33,793 nucleotides of DNA from positions 1 through 33,793 of the forward strand of contig SLIL01000149.1 in assembly GCA_007135645.1 (NCBI GenBank). The letters run 5' to 3'. Both the position numbers and the translations under genes were made by a program. Below, one piece after another: positions 24,985 to 33,355 of this stretch. Positions within the stretch are counted from its first letter, which is position 1, and every line of letters starts with the position of its first letter. This DNA comes from Bacteroidales bacterium (lineage in GTDB: Bacteria > Bacteroidota > Bacteroidia > Bacteroidales > UBA7960). The notes below the pieces were generated by a model. It was not told where the DNA came from. It ran no database searches and was given only the letters and a program-made list of their open reading frames with translations.

Positions 24985-25031
24985 ATTTTTTTTAATCAAA
25001 GCAAAAGACAAAAGTAGAATTAAGGATTTTA

Positions 25032-25988
25032 TCATGATGAAGCCGATGTGCCGGCATTGGTCTCTTTATGTTTAATTACTCCCAGGGGGTCAACCATTGA
25101 AGTTACCATACCTGGTTTGAAATCGGCTGTAGGGATTATACTGAGAACAGGAATGTCGGATTCATTGATCACCTCATGTGCAGTAGAACCCACATAATAA
25201 TTTATTGCACTTTTCTTTTGCTGTGTCATGATGATAATCAGATCAATTCCAGCTGATTTGCTATATTCAATAATGATTTCCGCGATGCTTTTTTGTTTGT
25301 TAAAGATAAATTCAGATTTGCATTCAATGCCATTTTTCTGAATGGCATTTTTTACCTGGTTCAGCTGAACCTGCTTGAGTAGTTTTGTAACCTTATTATC
25401 TGTACGCAGAATAGAAATAACATGAATACGTGCCCCAAAATAGCCTCCAAATTCAATGGCTTTCTGTACCTGTTTTTTCGTTTGCCGCGTAAAATCAAGG
25501 GGGAGCAGGATCTTTTTATATTCACCTGGCAGGGTGCCCGACTCTTTTATGGCAATAACCGGGCATGGGGCATCCCGGATTACATTATAGGAGTTACTAC
25601 CAACAAAACGCCTTTTCTTTTTCTGTTCAAGGTAACTTGATTTTCCTATTACGATCATTATGGCATTTTGGTCTGTGGCCGTTTCCAGGATTTTCTCATA
25701 AGGTTTGCCCTTTTCAATCAAAGCGGTAACATTTACAGATTCTTTTCCCGAAACTCTGCGGGCAAGTTCTTCCAGACCATCAAACTTTTCCCGTGCCTCT
25801 TCGATAATGTTTTTGACATATTCTTCCGGCGATCTCAATTTACCCAATGTGCTGATTCCTTCAATTACATAAAGCAGCACCAGATCGGCATCAAATAACC
25901 TGGCAAGCTCATAGGAATGCTCAAGGGCGCAAAGCGACTGTTCTTCGAAATCAATTGCAACCAGGATTTTGTTTCTTGAATTGTTCAT
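25032..25988 (-). CDS. Universal stress protein, tandem UspA domains, DPLG tail
   Basis: A 318-residue protein if started at the ATG at 25988 (MNNSRNKILVAIDFEEQSLC). The frame continues to a TTG at 26033, but family members begin within a few residues of the ILVxxDF strand. Two Usp domains are present (about 1-150 and 157-290). In the first, the nucleotide loop is altered (IGKSSYLEQKKKRRFVGSNS) and a Lys/Arg patch replaces much of it. The second has VGSTAHEVINESDIPVLSIIP. The C-terminus carries DPLGVI, matching DPLGLI of the neighbouring Usp, then a Lys/Ser-rich end. The 131-base gap to the next gene suggests separate control or a loose operon. Confidence 0.9.
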   Translation of the reverse strand: MNNSRNKILVAIDFEEQSLCALEHSYELARLFDADLVLLYVIEGISTLGKLRSPEEYVKNIIEEAREKFDGLEELARRVSGKESVNVTALIEKGKPYEKILETATDQNAIMIVIGKSSYLEQKKKRRFVGSNSYNVIRDAPCPVIAIKESGTLPGEYKKILLPLDFTRQTKKQVQKAIEFGGYFGARIHVISILRTDNKVTKLLKQVQLNQVKNAIQKNGIECKSEFIFNKQKSIAEIIIEYSKSAGIDLIIIMTQQKKSAINYYVGSTAHEVINESDIPVLSIIPTADFKPGMVTSMVDPLGVIKHKETNAGTSASS

Positions 25989-26280
25989 GGTGCTTCTGTT
26001 TTTGAAAGGATATATGGGTGTTTTGAAATACAAAGGAAAACTTCATAAATGTAAATAAAAAACCAAGCAGTTTAATAAAAGATGCTTCTTTTTTTCAAAA
26101 TTCTCCTGCCATACTTTCCCTGAGGCTTTGAAAGGATTATTGCCGGGATAACGCTTGGATCTCATAATAATAAAATAATCCCTGTGAGTGATTGCTCCCG
26201 GATTTTGTGAATGGAAAACTATCGTGATCAGGACTTTGGCGGGGCTGAAATCTTTGCATCCCCCAAAGAGAAACGCAGTA
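25989..26280. other. Intergenic region between two Usp genes
   Basis: About 290 bases. It holds an 8-bp inverted repeat (GGATTATT 26134-26141 with AATAATCC 26174-26181) and a hairpin at 26234-26268. No gene is supported, and no exact TAnnTTTG box for the second Usp gene was found. Confidence 0.45.
26234..26268 (-). terminator. Possible 3' hairpin after the third Usp gene
   Basis: CTTTGG (26234-26239) pairs with CCAAAG (26263-26268), and GGG pairs with CCC inside it after a one-base bulge. It lies 13 bases past the gene's stop on the minus strand. There is no T-run, so it may be a 3' stabilising or processing hairpin rather than an intrinsic terminator. Confidence 0.35.
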
Positions 26281-27102
26281 TTAATTTGTGGGATTCAGAA
26301 AGAATAACGGGGTTTTGGACTTGTCCATAAGGCTGATGCCCGTTTCCATGATAATATACTCCTTGCTGTTATGCTGGTTCTGGCTGGTAACCATGATCAG
26401 GTCAGCATCAATGTTTTCGGCGTATTTCAGTATGCTCAGGTCATAATCATCCGTTTCTCCCTCAAGTACGGTGTTGTGGCATTTTAAACCTGCTTTTTTT
26501 ATGCGATCAAGGGTGTTGTTTATTTTATTCTTGTATTCCCACGCAGTAAGAAACCCCTGCTTACGGTTTTGAGAAAAAAGATGAATAGTGCTATTGTTTA
26601 TTATCCCCAGCTCTATGGTCTTGGTGACAAGATGGTCCATCTTCAGGTTGGCATCAAAAGGAAGCACAATATTTTTAAACCCGTCAAATTTTTTGGAGCC
26701 ATTGGTGAGCAAGACCGGAACAGGGCTACCCAGAATTACCCGAGCGGCAAAACTCCCGATTATAAACTGGATGCCATGAATACCATGTATTCCCATAATG
26801 ATAAGCTGGGCCCCGATTTTTTTTGCTGTTTCACCAATGGAAATAAAGATATTGCCTTTTATTACATTGGGGATCATATTAATGTCCAGTAACTCTTGTT
26901 GCTGGTGTGCAAAATCAGTCAGTTTTTTCCTGGCATTATCGATGGCATTTTGATCGGGTTCCGTTCGTTCATCCAGTACATGGAGCAGGTGAACCATAGC
27001 GTCATTTTTTTTTGCTATCTCTGAAGCATAGCTGAGTGCATGCATGGAGCGCTCTGTAAAATCAACCGGAACCAGAAGTGATTGGGCAAACGTATTTGTC
27101 AT
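26281..27102 (-). CDS. Universal stress protein, tandem UspA domains
   Basis: A 273-residue protein with two Usp domains. The first has LLVPVDFTERSMHALSYASE and a glycine loop IMGIHGIHGIQFIIGS resembling that of the first Usp gene. The second starts NIVLPFDANLKMDHL and is degenerate. It ends LFFLNPTN and lacks the DPLG tail of the other two, so it is the more distant paralogue. It is the nearest of the three to the AbgT gene (128 bases). Role as for other Usp proteins: stress survival, mechanism unclear. Confidence 0.9.
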   Translation of the reverse strand: MTNTFAQSLLVPVDFTERSMHALSYASEIAKKNDAMVHLLHVLDERTEPDQNAIDNARKKLTDFAHQQQELLDINMIPNVIKGNIFISIGETAKKIGAQLIIMGIHGIHGIQFIIGSFAARVILGSPVPVLLTNGSKKFDGFKNIVLPFDANLKMDHLVTKTIELGIINNSTIHLFSQNRKQGFLTAWEYKNKINNTLDRIKKAGLKCHNTVLEGETDDYDLSILKYAENIDADLIMVTSQNQHNSKEYIIMETGISLMDKSKTPLFFLNPTN

Positions 27103-27230
27103 CTCTTTATGTGATATAGTTTATAGCATCGATTTTTTATCTGGGGATTTCCTTTTCTTTTCGGGATAAACAAAAAGCTGAGTAATTTTTCAATTTGCGG
27201 ATAAAGTTAATAGAAATTATGTTTAGATGG

Positions 27231-28856
27231 TTAAAAAACCGTCTTTAACGTACATAGAACTGAATCAGTTAAAGCGGAGCATGTTGTCAGGTTTGCCAAT
27301 TCGGGCAGCTCATAAAACAATGGTGCCCCCGGGCCAATAGGTACTCCCGCCAGAATCCAGATTATCAGCATAATAAGCCATGCTATCAAAAATACTATTG
27401 TATAGGGGAGCATGGTTGCTATTATGGTACCAATGCCGGCCTTTTTATCATATTTCTCCATGAAAGCTACAATCATGGCGAAGTAAGACATCATGGGAGC
27501 GATCACATTGGTTACACTGTCACCAACCCTGTAAGCAAGCTGTGTAAACTCCGGCGAATAGCCCAGCAGCATAAACATGGGGATGAAAACCGGGGCCAGG
27601 ATAGCCCATTTGGCACTGGCGCTTCCCACAACAAGGTTGATAAGGGCAGAAACCAATACAAGCGCAATCATCAGGGGGATTCGTCCCATACCCAGTGATC
27701 CGATGAGGTTAGCACCTTTGATAGCAAATATTAATCCCAGGTTTGTCCAGTTAAAATAGGCCACAAACTGCGCTGCAAAGAAAACAAGAACAATATAGGT
27801 TCCAAGGGTTGACATGGATTTTCCCATACCCAGGATTACATCGGTACTGCTCTTTAATGTTTTTGCACCAATACCATAAACAATACCCAGGATTCCCGCA
27901 ATTAAAAAGATCAAAGCAACGATGCCACTCATAAAGGGCGACCGGAGCAAACCCCCGGTTAACGGGTCGCGCATGAATCCGCTGCCTGGTATACTGGCCC
28001 AGATACCCCGGTCAATGGGAACCACGCTCCATGCAATCAACAATACGAGGATAATAAATGCTACAAGTGTGAATTTCAACCCACGCTTCTCGGAGTCATC
28101 AAGATCTTTAATTACTTCGGGTTTTGCATCGCCCTTATATTCACCTAAACGGGGAGCAACTACTTTCTCGGTTACCCATGTGCCGATGAAGGCAATAAAA
28201 AAGGTGGAAACAAACATGAAATAGTAGTTGGCAGCAGGATTTACCGTATAGCTTGCATCTACAATCTGGGCAGCTTCTTCCGACAAACCCGCCAGCAACG
28301 GATCAATGGTGCCCAGTAACAGGTTGGCCGAATAACCACCCGAAACACCGGCAAAAGCCGCTGCGATACCTGCTATGGGATTGCGGCCTACGGCCAGGAA
28401 GATCATTCCTCCCAGAGGTACCAGTACCACGTAACCTACTTCGCTGGCTGTGTTGGATAATATTCCTGCAAAAACAATGGCAAAAGTAAGCAATTGCCTT
28501 GGTGCAGAAATAACAAGCAGTCGCAATCCGGTTGACATCAACCCACTTGATTCTGCAATACCAATTCCCAGTAATGCCACCAAAACGGTTCCAAGAGGTG
28601 CAAAAGAAGTAAAATTGGTTACCATTCCAGTCATAATTTTGTGCAAACCTTCACGGCTCATAAGGTTTACGGCCTCTATGGTTTCCCCTGTTCCAGGGTG
28701 TACTGCTGTTACACCAAACATCGAAACAATCCAGCTGAGAAACACAATTCCAAGGGCAAAATAGGCAAATAGTGCGCCCGGGTGTGGTAGTTTGTTGCCA
28801 ACCCGTTCAATGACATTTAACATGCCTGCTACAAAACCTGACTTCTGGTTTTCCAT
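27231..28856 (-). CDS. AbgT-family transporter
   Basis: A 541-residue inner-membrane protein of the AbgT family (p-aminobenzoyl-glutamate import in E. coli AbgT; sulfonamide and p-aminobenzoate efflux in MtrF and YdaH). It begins with an [19 protein letters not shown] block. Many hydrophobic helices follow, with [20 protein letters not shown], a [19 protein letters not shown] hairpin and [17 protein letters not shown]. The end [12 protein letters not shown] is the usual C-terminus, but about 26 extra residues follow ([20 protein letters not shown] onward) that I do not recognise. The substrate and direction cannot be told from sequence. A minus-strand TATTTTTG at 28912-28919 is a possible -7 box. 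Confidence 0.93.
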   Translation of the reverse strand: MENQKSGFVAGMLNVIERVGNKLPHPGALFAYFALGIVFLSWIVSMFGVTAVHPGTGETIEAVNLMSREGLHKIMTGMVTNFTSFAPLGTVLVALLGIGIAESSGLMSTGLRLLVISAPRQLLTFAIVFAGILSNTASEVGYVVLVPLGGMIFLAVGRNPIAGIAAAFAGVSGGYSANLLLGTIDPLLAGLSEEAAQIVDASYTVNPAANYYFMFVSTFFIAFIGTWVTEKVVAPRLGEYKGDAKPEVIKDLDDSEKRGLKFTLVAFIILVLLIAWSVVPIDRGIWASIPGSGFMRDPLTGGLLRSPFMSGIVALIFLIAGILGIVYGIGAKTLKSSTDVILGMGKSMSTLGTYIVLVFFAAQFVAYFNWTNLGLIFAIKGANLIGSLGMGRIPLMIALVLVSALINLVVGSASAKWAILAPVFIPMFMLLGYSPEFTQLAYRVGDSVTNVIAPMMSYFAMIVAFMEKYDKKAGIGTIIATMLPYTIVFLIAWLIMLIIWILAGVPIGPGAPLFYELPELANLTTCSALTDSVLCTLKTVF

Positions 28857-28911
28857 AGTTTATCTTTTCTAAGTAGTTTATGAGTAAATAGCTCTTTGCT
28901 CTAAAAAAGGC

Positions 28912-28919
28912 CAAAAATA
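28912..28919 (-). promoter_or_regulatory. Candidate -7 box for the AbgT gene
   Basis: The minus strand reads TATTTTTG, 55 bases upstream of the ATG. No -33 TTG is seen at the usual distance. Confidence 0.4.
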
Positions 28920-29018
28920 ATGAAATTTTGCAGATCGCTAAAATTAATGAAGCTTAGCAGAGAATTAAATATGAGTGTTTGGTAATCAATGACTTGTGTT
29001 TTTGCTGTGAACGCTCTG

Positions 29019-29972
29019 TCAGTTTTTTAGCTGTGGATTTGCCTTGCCTTGCCAGCTATCTCTTCGCTCCAGTTCTTTTTCAATGAGTAATATCACCTGG
29101 TCGCTCCTCAATCCACTCCATGACTTTCGCAGGTTGAAGGCCGGTGGAACTTCGCCCGCAAAACGCTCAATGGCTATTCTGGGGTCGAGATTCTCCAGAA
29201 AATCTGCCATAAATACTACGTACTCCTCAGGCTCAAAAAATTGGAATTCAGCGGGGTTCTGAAGGTATTCATTGGCTAATGGGGTATCCTTAACAATTTG
29301 GAGTTGATGGAACTTTATGGAGTTGATGGGCAATCGCGATATGATCTCACTTTGCCTGAGGATCTGTTCACGTGTTTCCCCTGGTAAGCCTATGATCATG
29401 TGAATACCGGTATGCAAACCTCTTTGGGATGTGCGTGAAATCGCCTCCACAGAATCCTGAAAGGTATGGCCGCGGTTGATCCTTTTCAGGGTATCCTCAT
29501 AGCAGGACTCTACACCGTATTCAATATGAATAATATATTTCCGGGCTAAAAAGGCCAGGTAGTCAAGGACCTCATCATTTATGCAATCGGGACGAGTGCC
29601 TATGGATAAACCCGAAATTTCCGGATGAGAAAGTGCAGCTTCATATCGTTCCTTAAGGATTGAGATGGGCGCATAGGTATTGCTGTATGCCTGAAAATAA
29701 GCCACAAAAAGCTGTGCCCTTTTGTATCTTGTTTTTAAAAACCTTAGCCCTTTTTCTATCTGGATGTCAATGGAAAGCTCTTCATGACAATAGGAGGGAC
29801 TGAACCCGGAATTATTACAAAATGTACAACCTCCTGTTCCAACTCTTCCATCACGGTTAGGGCAGGTAAATCCGGCATTGATGCTTACCTTTTGTATTCT
29901 GGTACCATATTGTGCTTTGAATTGATCGGCAAGGGAATGAAACCTTCTTTTATTGCCCCAGGGGTAGATCAT
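29019..29972 (-). CDS. TIGR01212-type radical SAM protein (YhcC-like)
   Basis: A 317-residue radical SAM enzyme. The family's cluster cysteines are Cys37, Cys49 and Cys52 (TCPNRDGRVGTGGCTFC), a wider spacing than the classic CxxxCxxC but normal for this family. YGVESCYEDTLKRINRGHTF and MIIGLPGETREQILRQ are the later radical SAM barrel motifs. It acts in the cytoplasm; the substrate is not established, with tRNA modification suggested for relatives. The start at 29972 is preceded by a 12-bp palindrome (29981-29992) and a possible -7 box, which would make the mRNA nearly leaderless. It is divergent from the symporter gene. Confidence 0.92.
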   Translation of the reverse strand: MIYPWGNKRRFHSLADQFKAQYGTRIQKVSINAGFTCPNRDGRVGTGGCTFCNNSGFSPSYCHEELSIDIQIEKGLRFLKTRYKRAQLFVAYFQAYSNTYAPISILKERYEAALSHPEISGLSIGTRPDCINDEVLDYLAFLARKYIIHIEYGVESCYEDTLKRINRGHTFQDSVEAISRTSQRGLHTGIHMIIGLPGETREQILRQSEIISRLPINSIKFHQLQIVKDTPLANEYLQNPAEFQFFEPEEYVVFMADFLENLDPRIAIERFAGEVPPAFNLRKSWSGLRSDQVILLIEKELERRDSWQGKANPQLKN

Positions 29973-29980
29973 AAAAATTG

Positions 29981-29994
29981 TTTTTGCAAAAATA
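29981..29994 (-). promoter_or_regulatory. -7 box overlapping a palindrome before the radical SAM gene
   Basis: The minus strand reads TATTTTTG (29987-29994). TTTTTGCAAAAA (29981-29992) is a perfect 12-bp palindrome that overlaps it. A regulator bound there would block initiation. The start site would be near 29980, about eight bases before the ATG. No -33 element is visible. Confidence 0.4.
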
Positions 29995-30146
29995 CGAATT
30001 CCCGCATCATCTTGTCATTAAGCGTTTGATAAGAATTATGTTATTGAATTTCTGTAAAGATGCCAGGGATAATGATTCCATCAGCAGTATTCCTTTTGAA
30101 ATTTGGGATTGAAAGGCGCTGAATTTCAGATGCATGGCAAGACGAT

Positions 30147-30176
30147 TTTGTCTTTCCTGTAAAATTCATACCTTTG
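30147..30176 (+). promoter_or_regulatory. Promoter of the sodium:solute symporter gene
   Basis: TTTG (30147-30150) is followed after 18 bases by TACCTTTG (30169-30176). The predicted start near 30182 rules out the upstream ATG at 30134 and supports the ATG at 30206. Confidence 0.65.
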
Positions 30177-30205
30177 TGTGCCCAAACCGGAACGTTAAAA
30201 TCTTA

Positions 30206-31651
30206 ATGCATTTATTAGACCTTCTTATTTTTTCCCTTTATATGATGGCAGTGATTGGAATCGGATTCTGGTTTCTGCTTAAGAACAAGGGAGTAGATGA
30301 TTATTATGTTGGTGGCAGAAAGATCGGTAGCTGGCACATTGGGTTATCGGTAGTAGCAACAGATGTGGGAGGTGGATTTTCCATCGGCCTTGGTGGCCTT
30401 GGTTTTATTATGGGATTGGCAGGCTCCTGGATGCTGTTTACAGGCCTTGTTGGTGCCTGGCTAAGTGCGGTTATCCTTATTCCAAGAGTTAAAGCCATAG
30501 AAAAAACCAAAAAGTTTTACACGTTTCCCCAGCTTCTTGGACATTTTTATAGTCCAAGGGTTGCACTGCTTGCCGGAATTATTTCGGGTATTGGTTATCT
30601 GGGTTTTACCAGCAGCCAGATCCTGGCAGGTGCCAAGCTGGCTTCTGCTACCTTTGTTGATCTGAATATGCAAACTGCCCTCATCATAATGGGGATCATC
30701 GTGATCGTTTATACTGCTATGGGGGGTATCAAAGCAGTTATTTACACAGATACCATTCAGTGGATCATTTTGATGAGTGGACTTATTTTTATTGGGATTC
30801 CCGTTGCATATTTTAGTGTTGGAGGAATGACAGAGATCAGAAAAGTTTTGCCCCCGGAATTTTTCAGCCTGGCAAATATTTCGTGGCAGCAGATTGTTTA
30901 CTGGGTGGTAACCATAATCCCCATCTGGTTTGTTGGTATGACGCTGTATCAGCGCATCTACGCATCAAGAAATAAACAGCAGGCCCAAAAGGCCTGGCTT
31001 GTTGCCGGATTATTTGAATACCCCATCATGGCCTTTATGGGGGTGATCCTTGGGTTGTTTGCCCGAGTAGCTTTTGAACAGGGTATGTTTGCTGAGCTGG
31101 GATTTGCTCCCGGCGATCTGCTTGATGAAGAAAAGGGCCTTCCACTGTTATTGCGCACCGTCCTTCCTGTTGGATTAATGGGTTTGATGATGGCCGCTTA
31201 CTTTTCTGCCATTATGTCAACGGCGGACAGTTGCCTTATGGCATCTTCGGGCAATTTTCTAACAGATATTTTTGGCAAGTGGATCAAGGAACCTGCCGAC
31301 AAGAAAAAGTTTCTGCTTATATCCCAGGCCTTTACGGTGGTATTGGGAACCCTGGCCCTTTTACTGGCCTCGATAATGCCCAATGTACTTGAATTAATGC
31401 TCTATTCCTATGCATTTATGGTGTCAGGCTTGTTTGTTCCGGTCATGGCCGGAATAATCCTCAGGAATGCCAGCTCAGCGGCTGCTTTCTGGTCTATGCT
31501 GCTGGGTGGTGGAACCACAATAACACTAATAGTTTCAAATTTATCTTTACCTTTAGACCTTGATGCAAATATTTTTGGTATTTCGCTCTCAATCATTACT
31601 TTTATCGTAGTGAGCTATGCTACCAGACTTTCAAAAAACCATCCGCAATAA
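30206..31651 (+). CDS. Sodium:solute symporter (SSS family)
   Basis: A 481-residue inner-membrane transporter driven by sodium. The ATG at 30206 (MHLLDLLIFSLYMMAVIGIG) is chosen over 30134 because it opens directly in TM1 and because a promoter lies between them. About 13 membrane helices are present. Family motifs include DDYYVGGRKIGSWHIGLSV, ATDVGGGFSIGLGGLGF in helix 2 and FSAIMSTADSCLMASSGNFL, the sodium-site region with its serines and threonine. The substrate cannot be told: sugars, amino acids, carboxylates and sialic acid are all possible. It is followed on the same strand by a heptamer repeat and the GNAT-racemase pair. Confidence 0.92.
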   Translation: MHLLDLLIFSLYMMAVIGIGFWFLLKNKGVDDYYVGGRKIGSWHIGLSVVATDVGGGFSIGLGGLGFIMGLAGSWMLFTGLVGAWLSAVILIPRVKAIEKTKKFYTFPQLLGHFYSPRVALLAGIISGIGYLGFTSSQILAGAKLASATFVDLNMQTALIIMGIIVIVYTAMGGIKAVIYTDTIQWIILMSGLIFIGIPVAYFSVGGMTEIRKVLPPEFFSLANISWQQIVYWVVTIIPIWFVGMTLYQRIYASRNKQQAQKAWLVAGLFEYPIMAFMGVILGLFARVAFEQGMFAELGFAPGDLLDEEKGLPLLLRTVLPVGLMGLMMAAYFSAIMSTADSCLMASSGNFLTDIFGKWIKEPADKKKFLLISQAFTVVLGTLALLLASIMPNVLELMLYSYAFMVSGLFVPVMAGIILRNASSAAAFWSMLLGGGTTITLIVSNLSLPLDLDANIFGISLSIITFIVVSYATRLSKNHPQ

Positions 31652-31725
31652 TACCCCAATACCCCAATAACTAATAACCCAATAACTAATAACTAATAAC
31701 TAATAAACTAATAACTAATAAACCC
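31652..31725 (+). repeat. Heptamer tandem repeat (ACTAATA) after the symporter gene
   Basis: Two ACCCCAAT units are followed by six exact ACTAATA copies: 31670-31676, then five almost tandem copies in 31685-31720 with one extra A. The unit is not a multiple of three, and the array is full of TAA. It lies between the symporter stop and the GNAT start (31740). It may vary in length between strains. Confidence 0.85.
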
Positions 31726-31739
31726 TAAATCATAATACA

Positions 31740-32177
31740 ATGAATTATTCTTTTTATACTCCAAATGACCAGGTAAGCGAAGCAAGAAAAAAGGAGATCG
31801 CTGATTTTTTATTTAACCATCTCGACCAGTTTGGCGATGAGCACGAAGCCATTATGCGGTGCATCAACTTTGCCCTGGATGATAAAACAAAATTTGGGGG
31901 CTTCATACTGGTATCAGAAGAAGCCGGACAAATAACCGGGGCAGTAATTATCAATAAAACCGGTATGGCAGGGTATATTCCTGAAAATATTCTGGTTTAC
32001 ATTGCGGTGCATAAAGACTATCGTGGCAAAGGACTGGGTAAGGACCTTATGCTGAAAACTTTTGAAAAAGCCGAAGGAAGCATCAAACTACATGTTGAGC
32101 CCGAAAACCCGGCCAGGTATCTTTATGAAAAACTGGGTTTTACCAGCAAATACCTCGAGATGAGGTTGAATCGTTAA
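31740..32177 (+). CDS. GNAT-family N-acetyltransferase
   Basis: A 145-residue acetyl-CoA-dependent acetyltransferase. The acetyl-CoA loop is RGKGLG (95-100) in VHKDYRGKGLGKDLM, followed by KLHVEPENPARYLYEKLGFT, the usual GNAT C-terminal motif. The acceptor is unknown. It is 10 bases before a PLP racemase-like gene, so the pair is almost certainly one transcript and may act on the same amino acid. No TAnnTTTG box lies in the 88 bases before it; it may depend on the symporter transcript or on the repeat region. Confidence 0.9.
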   Translation: MNYSFYTPNDQVSEARKKEIADFLFNHLDQFGDEHEAIMRCINFALDDKTKFGGFILVSEEAGQITGAVIINKTGMAGYIPENILVYIAVHKDYRGKGLGKDLMLKTFEKAEGSIKLHVEPENPARYLYEKLGFTSKYLEMRLNR

Positions 32178-32187
32178 TTGGCGGCAC

Positions 32188-33261
32188 ATGGCAGAAATAA
32201 CTATAAGCAGCAAAAAGCTACGGCACAATTTCAATTTCCTGAAAACCTTTTTTGAGAAACATCAGATCGAATGGGGTATAGTGAGTAAATTATTTTGTGG
32301 AAACGAGATCTACCTCAAAGAGCTCATTGATATGGGTGCAACCGAACTGCTGGATTCACGAATCAGCAATTTGAGAAAAATAAAAAAGATAAACCCTGAT
32401 GTAACTACTGTTTACATCAAGCCCCCTCCCCGAAAAAGTTTACGTTCAGTAATAAAATATGCTGATGTAAGCTTTAATTCCGATCTGGAAACACTCAGGC
32501 TTATTTCAAAAGAAGCAGGACGCCAGGAGAAAGTTCATCGTGTAATTATCATGATTGAAATGGGAGACCTCAGAGAGGGTGTTCTGGGCGAAAACCTGGT
32601 CAGTTTTTACGAAAGCATTTTTGAATTACCCAATATTGACGTTATTGGTTTTGGAACCAATTTTAATTGCCTTTACGGGGTTATGCCCTCCAATGATAAA
32701 ATGGTTCAACTCAGCCTTTACAAGCAAATTATTGAGCTTAAATTTAACCGTCATATAAGATGGATCACCGGAGGTTCTTCTGTTGTTATTCCAATGATCC
32801 AGAAGAAACAATTGCCCAAAGGGATCAATCATTTCAGGGTAGGAGAGACGCTTTTCTTTGGGAACAACCTGGTTACAGGCAAAACCATAAAAGGGATGAA
32901 AGACGACGTGATCACCTTCTATGCCGAGATTATTGAATTACTTGAAAAACCAGTTGTCCCGGAAGGTCAGCTGGCAGAGAACCCATCAGGAGAGATGTTT
33001 GAGGTCAATCCTGAAGATTATGGCAAAACCTCCTGGCGGGCATTGCTTGATGTTGGGTTGCTGGATATCTCTCCTGATTATCTGATCCCTGCGGATAAAT
33101 CCATTGAAATAGCAGGAGCCAGCTCCGATATTGTAGTAATTGATCTTGGCAGGAACCCCAGAAAATACAAAGTAGGCGATTTTGTGAAGTTTAAGCTGAA
33201 ATACATGGGTGCCCTGGGATTGTTCAACTCTGATTACATTACAAAACGGCTAGTTGATTAG
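32188..33261 (+). CDS. PLP-dependent amino acid racemase, alanine/ornithine racemase family
   Basis: A 357-residue fold-type III PLP enzyme, related to alanine racemase and close in length to ornithine racemase (Orr). Lys34 in WGIVSKLFCGN is the likely cofactor lysine. IEMGDLREGVL and GFGTNFNCLYGVMPSNDKM are family signatures. TGGSSVVIP and HFRVGETLFFG resemble the phosphate-binding and C-terminal blocks. It probably interconverts L- and D-forms of an amino acid; the substrate cannot be read from sequence. The paired GNAT gene just upstream could acetylate the same substrate. It ends before the shared terminator at 33302-33332. Confidence 0.88.
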   Translation: MAEITISSKKLRHNFNFLKTFFEKHQIEWGIVSKLFCGNEIYLKELIDMGATELLDSRISNLRKIKKINPDVTTVYIKPPPRKSLRSVIKYADVSFNSDLETLRLISKEAGRQEKVHRVIIMIEMGDLREGVLGENLVSFYESIFELPNIDVIGFGTNFNCLYGVMPSNDKMVQLSLYKQIIELKFNRHIRWITGGSSVVIPMIQKKQLPKGINHFRVGETLFFGNNLVTGKTIKGMKDDVITFYAEIIELLEKPVVPEGQLAENPSGEMFEVNPEDYGKTSWRALLDVGLLDISPDYLIPADKSIEIAGASSDIVVIDLGRNPRKYKVGDFVKFKLKYMGALGLFNSDYITKRLVD

Positions 33262-33296
33262 CAATACTGCATCCATAGACTTACTTATGAGACATC

Positions 33297-33336
33297 AAAA
33301 AAACACCCGGAATTTATATTGTTCCGGGTGTTCTTT
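33297..33336. terminator. Bidirectional terminator between racemase and DUF4293 genes
   Basis: AACACCCGGAA (33302-33312) pairs with TTCCGGGTGTT (33322-33332), a perfect 11-bp stem with a 9-base loop. A's on the left and T-rich bases on the right serve both directions. The minus-strand U-run is the stronger. Confidence 0.88.
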
Positions 33337-33355
33337 TAGAGATTCAGAATCCTAA

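Noticed and set aside
30134-30205. Upstream ATG start for the symporter
   Set aside because: It adds a non-hydrophobic 24-residue extension with two cysteines, and the best promoter (30147-30176) lies downstream of it.
31652-31725. ACTAATA array as a CRISPR or replication iteron set
   Set aside because: Units are seven bases, without spacers, and no replication initiator or cas gene is near.
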